DNA from: Cyclostephanos tholiformis
Taxonomy: Eukaryota > Bacillariophyta > Thalassiosirophyceae > Thalassiosirales > Thalassiosiraceae
Direction: 5' to 3'
DNA: 14,786 bases
NCBI GenBank assembly: GCA_036939975.1
Contig: JALLPB010000544.1
Span: 1-14,786 of the forward strand
A program made the position numbers and the translations under genes. Shown piece after piece: positions 1 to 7,963 of the stretch (positions are counted from its first letter, which is position 1; each line of letters begins with the position of its first letter). The notes under the pieces are model-generated. The model was not told the origin of the DNA. It did no database searches and was given only the letters and a program-made list of their open reading frames with translations.

Positions 1-855
1 GGTAATAATATTATACTTTGCATCTCCCCTAGAGGTCGGCATAGAAAAATACCATCGTGTGAGCCAATTTCAGACTTAGTTTTTTTTGTGAGCGCACGCA
101 CCACCTCTACGGTCTGGCCATTGACCGTACGATATGTATCCACTTTGTATCCACTAAAAAATGAGGCAAAAAATCTTGCCTAAACCCAGAACATAAAAAC
201 ATAATAATAGTTTTTTGTCACCAACCCCTGAGTGTTTTGTTTTTTGTTTGGATAAAGGGCTACAGTAAATTTCATATGTCCACCCAAGTATATAAAAAAT
301 GCAATATTTTTCACTGAATCCAATGATTGCGTCCGGGTGTTCTGAAAACGATCGCATCACATTGCAATATTTTACCCCCTTTTTTAATTTTCTGACTACT
401 AATTTAGACTTAGAATGTGCTAGAACCAGCTAATTATCTATGATTACAAGAAAAATCTACCATATGGTGCTTAAGCCCTAGTGGTGCTTATGCCCCATAG
501 GATACGGTAGGTAAAACACAATTGGGTGAGTAGGATACTTTTTAATAGACTATTTGTCACAATATTATTCTACGGTGATCATACCAGCACAGAAGATCTT
601 GCCTGCAACCTTATTGGAATATTTTTTCGCCGCAACCATGATATCCACCGGCTTTAGCTCCTATCGCAGCCTGTGGTGATATGATGCCCCAAGTAAGTGT
701 ATCATCATCACCCCCTCATTGGGGGTGATGATACCTGCGCTTGGTTTAGGCATCGTACCACCACAGTCTGCTGCTATTTTGCATGACTTTTTTTATTTTA
801 TCATAATATTTCTGATTGATGCCATTATAGTGACTATGGACATATTATAGATGTA
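1..855. other. Non-coding stretch
   Basis: I see no frame on either strand with protein-like composition over these 855 bases. A 68-codon open frame on the - strand (154-360) has low-complexity Phe/Ile/Lys-rich content and no supporting start or splice context. The only clear structure is the inverted repeat at 667-773, listed separately. Two short copies of tggtgctta followed by gccc-like sequence lie near 465-496 and are probably trivial. Confidence 0.6.
667..773. repeat. Long imperfect hairpin (foldback / MITE-like)
   Basis: The two arms pair over about 50 bases each. The centre is ccccc (711-715) against ggggg (721-725) with a 5-nt loop, extended by gtat/catcacc against ggtgatgatac with one 3-nt bulge. 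Next comes gatgcc-ccaag against cttgg-ttta-ggcatc with a 4-nt bulge, then ctgtggtgatat against gtaccaccacag, then gcagc against gctgc. It could be a small foldback element, a MITE relic or a structured transcript. No target-site duplication was recognised. Confidence 0.7.
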
Positions 856-1659
856 TTAAATAAACATTAAACCTATATTTAGACCCTTTAGACATCTATA
901 CTCAATGATTGATTCCCCCAATTCTGTTGAATCCATCGACATTTCGTCCAACTTTTTCCTGATCGCATCCTTTTTCTCCTGGGTCATCCCATCAAGCATA
1001 GCCAACAACTCTTGCTCCTGAAGTGCCACAAGATGCCCATACTGTGTGTCCTTGATATCAATGTTATATGACAGCAGTAGGTTCAGATTTGACTTGTCCT
1101 TGTCTGTCCACCTTGTGAACGTGAATATTGGGGGTTCCCTCATGCTTGATGCAATTGCTTTCCATTACGCCACCTTTGATGCCTCATTCTTCAGCAATCC
1201 AATAGCAAGTCCATGCCAACTCAATAGCACATTCAAATCTTCAAGAACCAGATCATCAATTTGCTTACCTTGCATGTTTGCTAGGATATTTAGAGCTTTC
1301 ACTTCAAGTGCTTCCATGCATTGGGCATCCTACTTCTTCTTCTTCATACCATCGGCCCTTCATTTCTTACATCCTTCAATTCTGCCACCAAATAATTCTT
1401 TGTTTGTTATATTTCTGCCACCCCTCATGACATGATACACCCCTCCATGTCCCTTGGCATTTGCCAATGCCAGCTGTTGCTCCTGTGTGTTGGGCACAGC
1501 TGTTGTTGCCCTCTCCTCAACATCCTTCTTTTGCACGTTTTTTGTCTGAAGGAATTGAGCATCAAAGCCTGTGAACAACAATGTATGGATTGCATGATAG
1601 TTGGCAGCTTGAATGCACTTGGCCACATGCTTATCTGAAACCAGTCTTGTCTTTGGCAT
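856..1659 (-). pseudogene. Decayed 268-codon gene of unknown function, three internal stops
   Basis: Read on the - strand from ATG at 1659, one frame runs 268 codons to a terminal stop at 856 and is interrupted only by TGA (1360-1362), TAG (1330-1332) and TAA (1165-1167). Between the stops the frame stays protein-like: an N-terminal part starting MPKTRLVSDKHVAKC, a Lys/Glu/Gln-rich middle, a segment with EALEVKALNILANMQGKQID, and a C-terminal part with WTDKD, YGHLVALQEQELLAML and a charged helix TQEKKDAIRKKLDEM. No indel is needed to join the parts, which favours one gene with point-mutated stops. A stop lies in frame just upstream of the ATG, supporting this start. I do not recognise the function. 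It resembles, from memory, transposon-associated proteins of diatoms with a similar Lys/Glu-rich C-terminus. No membrane segment or signal peptide is visible. Confidence 0.7.
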
Positions 1660-2244
1660 GCTAACAGGCTCCAGTTATCTTATGTTGCGAGAATTCACTT
1701 TGGTTGTGGAGATATTGTGTGGGTAACGCATGTGTGTCAATGACTTGGGAAAAGATGTGTCATGTAATACTCTAAATATGGTGCATGAAAGAAATGACTG
1801 CAACACTCTCAAATATGAGTGTCACAAATCAAACTAAACTGAAAAATAATGTCTAGACATTTGTGCACTCTCATGGGTAAGTCTAGCATAGAGTTAAGGA
1901 ATTAAGTATGGTTTAACAAATTCATTGTGCCAAGTAAGATTTTGCATTACATTAGGGGTGCAACAAATAAGCTTTTAAATGGATACCATACCAAAATTAT
2001 TCGCTTATCCTTTCCCACCTCACCATGCGTTTACTATGCATTTTGACTTCAGCCATATGTATCTCCCCCAAAAGTGGTCTGATTGTCATGATTCAAGGTG
2101 AAGACAAGCACATTGATGCCTTGGTAATGCAGTGTGCACCTTGAATCATGTCAATTGGCCAAATATTAATGAAGTTACAGTACTTCTATATAATGGTGTG
2201 GTAGGCTTGCTGACAGGGTAAAATGTCAGAAATATAAATTTTTA
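1660..2244. other. Intergenic stretch
   Basis: This AT-rich stretch between two broken genes on the - strand shows no convincing coding frame. It contains the inverted repeat at 2082-2155 (separate entry) and a weak stem near 1801-1824 (acactc / gagtgt). Nothing else was recognised. Confidence 0.5.
2082..2155. repeat. Inverted repeat with 19-nt arms
   Basis: attgtcatgattcaaggtg (2082-2100) pairs with caccttgaatcatgtcaat (2137-2155) with one mismatch; 14 bp in the middle are perfect. The loop is 36 nt. It lies outside any recognised gene and may be a small foldback element or the ends of a deleted element. Confidence 0.75.
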
Positions 2245-3147
2245 CTATTTATGCTTATCATACCCCACTTTGTAGTACTTTTGCATAGCACACCCCATTG
2301 CAGATGTTCTGCACCTCTTTATTTTATCCTTAGCAGTCGATTCAGTACTGACCTGCTTTTGACAGCCTTCATCCCCAGACTGACCCAAATATTGGTACAT
2401 TTTTTACTCTACACTCGTGTTCCACATGCATACTCTGAAGTAACCTTCGCTCTCTTCGATGGTAGGTAGCAATGCCAGTGGTAACACACCACAACATACA
2501 CCAATACCCAGCAGAAAATTCTCAAGTATTATCAGTTCATGTGCTGGTATTTATAATCCTATTGTCATGAGAGAGGATGCCATGCACAAAGATGCTCCTC
2601 TGATCCCAATATTCCTGACACACTTCAGGGTTCATGTAGCTGTTGAGCATGTCCCCTATGTGCTCAATGTCATTAGCATGGTTGGACTCCACCCATGTTC
2701 TACCATCAGCATTTATCTTCAAACAAACAATCTTCACAGAGATCTGGACAATATCAGCAATCTCCCCAGTTGTCTCAATAGCTGATTGTGGAATTTATGG
2801 TAGCTGGTAGCTGATGGACCGGCCTTGGGGAACATTGTCCCCCCTAACCTCACCAATTTCAGCATGACATACAATACTCTCCCCACCCACAAATTCCACC
2901 TCAATTTCAATGGTTTCATTGTCAGCCAAATTGCCCCCCTCTCCTCTTCCCCCCCTCGATGGGTTTGATTGACAAACTTGACCTTGGGAGGGTCCTTAAT
3001 GGTATCAAGATCAAGGGAATATGCTGATATGGAGCCAAAATGACTCACATCAAATGCAGCAAGCCCATCATCAAGAGAGTCCATAGAATCCTCATCTGTG
3101 GGGGTCTTGAGGAGACCAGCAGCCCAGCTCCCCCTAAATTTGCAGTC
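2245..3147 (-). pseudogene. Broken gene of unknown function
   Basis: The - strand frame opens at 3147 and contains KTPTDEDSMDSLDDGLAAFD and DPPKVKFVNQTHRGG. It then shifts within the C-runs at 2934-2955 into a frame reading NLADNETIEIEVEFVGG, RSISYQLP (TAA), then SAIETTGEIADIVQISVKIV and SNHANDIEHIGDMLNSYMNP. Further stops and one more shift follow near 2520, before a last protein-like part (LPTIEESEGYF, then YQYLGQSGDEGCQKQ, CRTSAMGCAMQKYYKVGYD) that ends at TAG 2245-2247. Codon content and side-chain pattern look like a real, decayed gene with an acidic N-terminus and an alpha/beta middle. I do not recognise the family; a Cys-containing C-terminus could suggest a DNA-binding transposase-type protein, but that is only a guess. 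The start codon is not determined: a TGA lies at 3148-3150, and an intron boundary there is possible. Confidence 0.6.
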
Positions 3148-3641
3148 TCATCTATAGCAGAATGCATTGTACATGCACTGGTGTGGGGGGGACACCCTTG
3201 CAAGAGTGTCCTTCAATTTTGGGTGGGCATGAGCTGGTGATTGTGCAAAATGTCACGATGGGGTGTGGAGGGTCTAGTAAGTACAGGCACTGTTTTCTTA
3301 CTAAATTGCCAAAAAATTTTAAACAGGCAGCAGGAAAAAGTTGAAAGGAATTGCTTAGACCTGATTTAGTAGACCAGAATAAACCGGGTCTATCTAGATC
3401 TGGCCGGCCTAATTGCAAAATAGCCTAATTTGATTCATAGTGTCCAGACACTCTGAATAAATTTTTGGCCACAAAAATTTATTATTCAGAACCTAATACC
3501 ACCCTCTTTACAGTGGCAGTGTGGGGAAGGGGGACTGCCTGGTTGGTACCCCACACTTTGTCTTCTATACCGCTCTCTTGCTCAGCTCAGTTGTGTTACA
3601 TTGGCTCCCTTTTTGTCTGCCATCATAATAATGGCTTGCAG
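3148..3641. other. Intergenic / possible intron stretch
   Basis: No gene is assigned. It holds a near-palindrome at 3190-3211 (ggacac-c-cttg/caag-a-gtgtcc), the perfect short palindrome gtgtccagacac (3440-3451) and the hairpin at 3452-3490. The end, reading ttgcag at 3636-3641, is a good splice acceptor for the following + strand gene, so part of this stretch may be its intron. An upstream exon within about 3465-3560 is possible but not demonstrable. Confidence 0.45.
3452..3490. repeat. Short hairpin
   Basis: tctgaataaattttt (3452-3466) pairs with aaaaatttattattcaga (3473-3490) with one 3-nt bulge and a 6-nt loop. It abuts the palindrome gtgtccagacac at 3440-3451. It could be a relic of transposon ends. 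Confidence 0.65.
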
Positions 3642-4363
3642 GAAAAGCAAAGATTGTCACCAAGATATTACCAAATGGTGAGTACCACGACTGGCAAGCA
3701 GTTGTAATTGCATATCAGGATGGGACAAAGGAGGAGACTTTGGTGTGCAATACAACCAACCTGAAGAAGCACTGGATAAATTATCTGTGAAGCAATAGGA
3801 AGAAGCCAACTGGTCGAATGGGGGAGAATGATGATCGGATCCATTTGTGCATGGCAATCAAAAAGAAAATAACAAAAAAAACTCATTTGAGGATGCTGGG
3901 CCTTTCTTCCAATGATGACCCCATTCTATTGGGGAACAAGGATTTTGGGGGGGGGGGATCGGAGAGGGAGGGGGGGTGATCCATTTTTTGGGGACTTGGC
4001 TTGGCAAAGTTTGACAATGAAGGCAACTGAATTGCTCTTCATGTTGATGTTGTCAACCCACCTACTCTCCCCATGCCTTATCATCTTCATCATTCTCCTC
4101 CTCACCACTTTCCCCTTTTGTTGACCAATGCCAGCAAGGTGGTACAGCAGGACAGTGGGGTAAATGAGGTACACCACAGCCCGCAACAGCAACAGCAGCA
4201 ACAACACCATCTAACCACAACAAAGAGGGCATAAATAGATCGTGCAGATGAAATGCAAAGGCACATTGGCTCAATCCTGTCAGATGGAGGAAGGTCATTG
4301 GATTGGTGCTCTCGTATAGTCTCTTCCATGGAGATTCCTGCTGTTGCACAATTGCCAATCTGA
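3642..4363 (+). pseudogene. Broken gene of unknown function with Gln-rich region
   Basis: After a splice acceptor (ttgcag ending at 3641) the + frame reads GKAKIVTKILPNGEYHDWQ and VVIAYQDGTKEETLVCNTTN, then LKKHWINYL and a TGA (3788-3790). It continues KKPTGRMGENDDRIHLCMAI and KKTHLRMLGLSSNDD. A frameshift falls in one of two G-runs (3947-3957 or 3970-3976). The next frame runs to 4363 through FDNEGN, a TGA (4028-4030), a His/Pro-rich part, a run of seven Gln from a CAG/CAA repeat (about 4187-4210), a TAA (4232-4234) and RADEMQRHIGSILSDGGRSL. The four visible lesions make it a pseudogene. The PNGEY.DWQ.VV.AY.DGT block suggests a small beta-rich (chromo- or Tudor-like) fold, which is inference. 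I recall similar proteins among diatom transposon genes but cannot name the function. An antisense open frame over 4062-4412 is the main alternative for the second half. Confidence 0.55.
4187..4210 (+). repeat. CAG/CAA trinucleotide repeat
   Basis: A short run of mixed CAG and CAA codons, in frame with the + strand pseudogene and encoding a poly-Gln tract. The mixed codons argue that it has been stable for some time. Confidence 0.7.
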
Positions 4364-4464
4364 GTAGGTAATGGCAGTCTTGAATATTATTATGATATTG
4401 TAGTAATAGCAATAATATTATCAGCAGAATCTGACAAAGGCATCATTGATTGTCATCATCATTG

Positions 4465-4629
4465 ATGAATGCTGCAAAGAAGAGCACCATGGTGGAAGTG
4501 GAAGTACCATACCATCAGTACTATTTAGGAGAGGGGGTGTTTGATTCCACTCCACTCAACTATAGCAAAATGAACAATGGCATAATGCAAACTAATGCAT
4601 TATCTAACATAGGCTTAATTTTTATGTGA
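4465..4629 (+). CDS. Small open frame, 54 residues, unknown
   Basis: ATG at 4465 to TGA at 4627-4629. The product begins MNAAKKSTMVEVEVPYHQYY and contains LGEGVFDSTPLNYSKMNNG. Composition is protein-like rather than low-complexity, but there is no recognised motif and no second line of evidence. It may be a remnant exon of the preceding + strand pseudogene (which ends about 100 bases upstream) or chance. The rest of 4364-4743 holds only AT-rich sequence with a short inverted repeat (gaatattatt near 4383 against aataatattatc near 4411). Confidence 0.25.
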   Translation: MNAAKKSTMVEVEVPYHQYYLGEGVFDSTPLNYSKMNNGIMQTNALSNIGLIFM

Positions 4630-4743
4630 AAAAAGCACAAAGAACATTAAGTCATCAAGACTAAATGCATGGACCATACCCTGGCTGACAACTCCAGGGT
4701 TCCCTGTGCTGAAAAAAACACATTCCCACATTTTGCTCCTCAA

Positions 4744-5219
4744 TTAAATCCATCCAGTCCTCCCCCACATCTTTGCACCACCCTTGTCACGATCCTGCCC
4801 CCAGTGCCCACACCCTCTGTGCCCATGCCTTTGCCTATTGTTGTGACCTTCACTGCAAGCATGACAGCTTGCACCTTTCCTTGTTGCCGAGTGCAACCCC
4901 AGATCCACAGGGAACATTCCCAGTGCAAAGAACTCTTCAGGGTACTTTGCCACAATACGGTGAAGGCAGTCCATGAAATGATTGTATTGATTCCACCCAG
5001 GAAATAGGTGACTCTTCTGATTGCCTGCCAATCCCCCCCCTTCACTACCTTGTCCCCTCTAGTGCTTAAAATATCCCTGGGTTAGAAAAGATACAGCAAG
5101 CAAGGGCATACACATGCCACTTCTGATTGCTGCTGTGTCTGGTCTGTTTGTCTTCACTTTTCAGGAATTGAAATATGAGGCAAACCGCATTCCACTCCAT
5201 GTGAAAAATGTGGGCATTT
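4744..5219 (-). pseudogene. Tyrosine-recombinase-like relic (possibly Crypton-type)
   Basis: Read on the - strand, the first part (5219 to about 5069) gives HMEWNAVCLIFQFLKSEDKQ and NQKWHVYALACCIFSNPGIF before TAA (5066-5068). After shifts that include the C-run at 5033-5040, a second frame reads FPGWNQYNHFMDCLHRIVAK, PEEFFALGMFPVDLGLHSAT and RKGASCHACSEG. The block LG.HS.RKGA is the H-x-x-R active-site region of tyrosine recombinases, and the preceding WHVYA...NPG.F and FPG.NQYN.F blocks match, from memory, a recombinase family common in diatom genomes. Here HSATR has one residue more than the usual HxxR spacing. The region that should hold the second His/Trp and the catalytic Tyr is not recognisable after about 4880. 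Reaction in a live homologue: DNA strand cleavage and joining through a 3'-phosphotyrosine. This copy is dead. Confidence 0.65.
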
Positions 5220-5355
5220 GGTATGGTGCAAGCCAATGTGGGCCACTAAATAACACACTTAACAGCTTTACTCCTATGGTTTTTCAGGCTCCGTAAAAAA
5301 TTAATATCTTCGCCAATTTTTGTCAGCTCAAAAATCTGAACACATCAAAGATTAC

Positions 5356-5466
5356 CTGAGCTTGTCATCTACAATGCTCTCAATCCACTTTTCCACGAAG
5401 CTTGTCACATTGATGAGCTGAGTAGAGAGTCCATTTTGTGTTATGATGTGAAATCCATGTGAATAA
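5356..5466 (-). other. Possible orphan exon
   Basis: On the - strand an acceptor (ttttttgctag, ending at 5467) is followed by 37 open codons reading YSHGFHIITQNGLSTQLINV and SFVEKWIESIVDDKLR, directly followed by a donor gtaatc at 5355. The combination of both splice signals with a protein-like open segment suggests an exon of a decayed gene. The product is not recognised. It might belong with the tyrosine-recombinase relic downstream, but the phase does not join cleanly. Confidence 0.35.
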
Positions 5467-5493
5467 CTAGCAAAAAAGTACAATAAATGCTAG

Positions 5494-5652
5494 CTAAAAC
5501 TTAGTTGTGTTTTGTGTTTCTTTGTCGCACTGATGATGATGACCATGGCATCCACCGGGGAGATACGGCACGAGCACTTGCCCGGTGGCGGCGTTTAGGG
5601 GCTTTGCTTGAAGCCACCAAAATTCTCCATTGGGCAATGTGACTCGTGTCAT
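5494..5652 (-). CDS. Small open frame, 52 residues, unknown
   Basis: ATG at 5652 to TAG at 5494-5496 on the - strand. The product starts MTRVTLPNGEFWWLQAKPLN and contains TGQVLVPYLPGG followed by a His-rich end (CHGHHHQCD). The stretch looks richer in G+C than its surroundings, which may mean a different origin. No domain is recognised; a frame on the same strand shifted by one base is also fairly open, so the coding assignment is uncertain. Confidence 0.25.
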   Translation of the reverse strand: MTRVTLPNGEFWWLQAKPLNAATGQVLVPYLPGGCHGHHHQCDKETQNTTKF

Positions 5653-5898
5653 ATCCTCCTCAGGGCATGGTCATCGCAAATGCCATCAACTTCGTTGCAT
5701 TTTCCTAGAATAAAATTAATAGGCTAGCTAGATAAATAATTATTTCTATTATAGTTTTCTGATTTAAGTAAACTGCTTTGGTAGAGCCCTTGCCCAACCC
5801 CTTGTCCGTGTTGCCCATGCATCAAAACTGGCGCTGCTATAGAATTTGTGCTAATGGAGGGGGCGGAAGCACACCATGGTGGGGATGTTTGTGTGTTT

Positions 5899-5973
5899 TT
5901 GTAACGTAATTGTACTGATTCCTACGTTAAATAGCTTCGTGGTCACTTGTAACGTAATTGTACTGATTCCTAC
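5899..5973. repeat. Two 27-bp direct repeats, 48-bp period
   Basis: The 27 bases at 5899-5925 (core gtaacgtaattgtactgatt, then cctac) recur exactly at 5947-5973, separated by 21 unrelated bases. They lie just inside the right 26-bp inverted repeat of the candidate element and could be subterminal binding repeats for a transposase. Confidence 0.8.
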
Positions 5974-6001
5974 ATGAAAAGGTTAACTTATGACTGATAG
6001 A

Positions 6002-6038
6002 AAAAACATCTTAAAAATGTTATGTTTAAGATGTTTTT
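6002..6038. repeat. Perfect hairpin, 14-bp arms
   Basis: aaaaacatcttaaa (6002-6015) pairs perfectly with tttaagatgttttt (6025-6038) around a 9-nt loop. It ends where the right 26-bp inverted repeat begins. It resembles a terminator-like or transposon-end hairpin. Confidence 0.8.
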
Positions 6039-6572
6039 GGCCCACATTGGCTTGCACTATACCTCCATGTTCTGTCCATAACCAACAACTAAGGTGTACA
6101 CTCTCTCTGAGTGATCCTTCTTGGCAGTTGCATCTTAAACCGCTAGCTCCACCCTTGCTTGATAGAGAATTCTCTCTGCCCATGCCATCTTCATGTGTTT
6201 GGCAGCCTCAATCAGCATGAGCTCCCTCTCCTCATTGTCCTGTCTCCATGCTGGTGCCTCAGGAGTATTTAGATTGATGCTCCAGCGGCATAGTGATTGA
6301 GTGAGAGTACTACCATCAGTCGTATCCTCATTGACTTTGGTGACGTTCTCTCTTCTGATGATGAGGTCACAGCATCTCTTTGCTCATCAGCTTCTCTTGC
6401 ATTGACATCATCATTGTCTTGATTGTCATCACCATCATCAGGCTCCTCATCCTCATCACATTGTAGGGCCCAATTCAATAGGTACCTGTGGCAATTGTCA
6501 AAAGCATAGCAATACTGACAGATATCCTCCACTGCCTTACTAACCCTCAGCTGTGGAAAGTGTTTCTTCCAC

Positions 6573-6606
6573 CTATAAAAGTATGTTGGAAAAGTTATAT
6601 ACTCAC
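6573..6606 (-). other. Possible very short intron (34 nt)
   Basis: On the - strand gtgagt (from 6606) to ttttatag (to 6573) separates EPQRTENLRTL from WKKHFPQLRVS, two blocks that appear to belong to one protein. The donor and acceptor are canonical, but removal leaves the frame off by one base, so either the gene has an extra indel here or the spacer is not an intron. Confidence 0.35.
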
Positions 6607-7357
6607 TAGGGTTCTAAGGTTCTCTGTCCTTTGTGGTTCAATAATAGTGGTGCCCGATGCCATTGTCCTGACATAATATCTCAATTTTGCCATGTACTGC
6701 TTGTAGCAATTGTGGTATCCCATGTACCTTTGGGGGAAGATTGCTTCAGCATCATTGTCATGTTTGCTTGGACCTCCTTTCCGTGGACCAATGTAGTCAC
6801 AGTTCGTGTCACTTGGACCTCTCCAAGTTCAAGCAGGTACTAGACATAAAGAAAAATTGAATTGTAATTCAGACCAATCGCCTTGTGCATTGGCATCATG
6901 CCCGTCAGATCCAATGCCTTCCAGATTGTTGCTCATCTCTTCATTCCCCAGTTCAGAATTAGGAGCAATCCCCAAGAGCAAAGCACATGTGTGTGACTTA
7001 GTTGAGAGATAACTTCCATGCCATCATCAATAAATGGCAGGCAAAAATGATTGGATTTGCTCTTCGACTTTTTTAGGAAAGAAGAATGCTTAAACCACTT
7101 GAACACGATTGAGTTTTGTTTGTACAATGTCTTGTGGTTGAACCAACACAAGTACTTGATGATGGAAGCTCAAATTCTCTTATCGACTAAGATTTCACCA
7201 CATTTGCAGTTCTGATTGAGGCATTCATGCACTGCCCTCAATTGGGAATCAAAATTTTTATGCAAGTCATTGGTACTCTTTTCTTTCTTACATGTCTTGT
7301 TCACCTTCTTCCATGCCTCACCCTCCTCCTCCTCCTTCTCGACCTTGTCTTCCTTGT

Positions 7358-7406
7358 CCTCCTCATCCTCCTCATCCTCCTCATCCTCCTCATCCTCCTC
7401 ATCCTC
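7358..7406. repeat. Hexanucleotide repeat (GAGGAT)n
   Basis: About eight units of tcctca on the + strand, i.e. GAGGAT codon pairs on the - strand that give an Asp/Glu tract in the transposase-like gene. The same repeat creates long Ser, Pro or Leu runs on the + strand that are artefacts. Confidence 0.9.
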
Positions 7407-7963
7407 TCCATCATTCATCTCATGTGGTTCACCCCCCCTACTTTGTCATCATCGAATGCAAGGGTGGTAGCACTGTAATCAATGATTGAGGCTGCCAAGA
7501 ACTTGTCCTCCTTGTCCTTGCCAGGTAGAAATGATGCAGCAGTGGGAGACAATTTGGGTGACTCATAAAGTCCTGTTGGTGAACTTGTTGGTCGGACTTG
7601 TAATATAACTTGCAGTGACCAAATGATGGGGCAGGGTGGAGGGGGGAGGTGGGGCAAACTCTTTTCTGGAGTGGTGTATTTGTTGCATCTTGTTGACACC
7701 ATGATGATGAATCTCTGTGATGGGTGGCACAACAGAATTTTGTGTTCCTCGTGTGCATATGGCGGGATATTTTTTTGAGAGTATTACAGTACATTATTGT
7801 ACCTTTTTGCATTTTTGGCAAGAAAACTTGGAATGACAATCCAAACTTGAGCCCAACGTCTCACCACAGTTTTATCTGAGAGAATCCATTCTGTCAGTGA
7901 GAAAATTCAGATAAAAAGGAAGAGAATGATGGGCTACATTAAAAATGTACCTGAAAAAAATGA

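Larger units (their letters stand above)
5220..6063. mobile_element. Candidate 844-bp element with 26-bp terminal inverted repeats
   Basis: The 26 bases at 5220-5245 (starting ggtatggtgcaagccaatgt) are the reverse complement of 6038-6063 with one mismatch. The right copy sits exactly where the coding similarity of the neighbouring transposase-like gene stops, and the left copy borders the recombinase relic. Inside are a possible exon (5356-5466, -), a small open frame (5494-5652, -), a pair of 27-bp direct repeats (5899-5973) and a perfect hairpin (6002-6038). I could not find a convincing target-site duplication, so this could be two dispersed repeat copies rather than one element. Confidence 0.45.
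6064..7702 (-). pseudogene. Transposase-like gene, N-terminal part, heavily decayed
   Basis: Start chosen at ATG 7702 (MVSTRCNKYTTPEK). A Pro-rich N-terminus leads to DDDKVGG; the G-run at 7432-7438 shifts the frame into an acidic (ED)n tract coded by a GAGGAT repeat. Then come ECLNQNCKCGEILVDKRI, TGA (7170-7172), YLCWFNHKTLYKQNSIVFKW and FCLPFIDDG. After another shift: WSELQFNFSL, TGA (6829-6831), AIFPQRYMGYHNCYKQYMAK, EPQRTENLRTL, a possible 34-nt intron, then WKKHFPQLRVSKAVEDICQY, an Asp-rich stretch, EERELMLIEAAKHMKMAWAE, TAA (6135-6137) and HSERVYTLVVGYGQNME. The order matches, from memory, a large DDE-type transposase-like family of diatoms, in which the last block is V.DYGQNM; here that Asp is Gly. 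The catalytic C-terminal half is missing, because the gene stops at the 26-bp inverted repeat. A TE relic, not functional. Confidence 0.65.

Noticed and set aside
1046..1435. + strand open frame of 129 codons
   Set aside because: Antisense to the 856-1659 gene; Ser/Phe-rich composition is typical of a shadow frame.
856..1659. Alternative genetic code with reassigned stops
   Set aside because: All three stop codons occur in frame, and the neighbouring genes carry frameshifts; decay is simpler.
2251..2469. + strand open frame of 72 codons, hydrophobic
   Set aside because: Considered as a membrane protein, but the - strand reading (YQYLGQSGDEGCQKQ and on) fits the gene running from 3147 better.
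4062..4412. Open frame of 116 codons on the - strand
   Set aside because: It is antisense to the + strand pseudogene whose frame connects to conserved upstream blocks. The segment SPWKRLYESTN...FLHLTGLS faintly recalls a transposase N-terminus, but no matching downstream part exists and the rest is repeat-derived.
4669..5007. + strand open frame, Pro/His/Cys-rich
   Set aside because: Antisense to the tyrosine-recombinase-like relic; no motif of its own.
5899..5973. CRISPR array
   Set aside because: Only two repeat copies, a single 21-base spacer, no cas genes and a eukaryotic context.
7216..7489. Three + strand frames with poly-Ser, poly-Leu and poly-Pro runs
   Set aside because: They are the three readings of the complementary strand of the GAGGAT repeat in the - strand gene.
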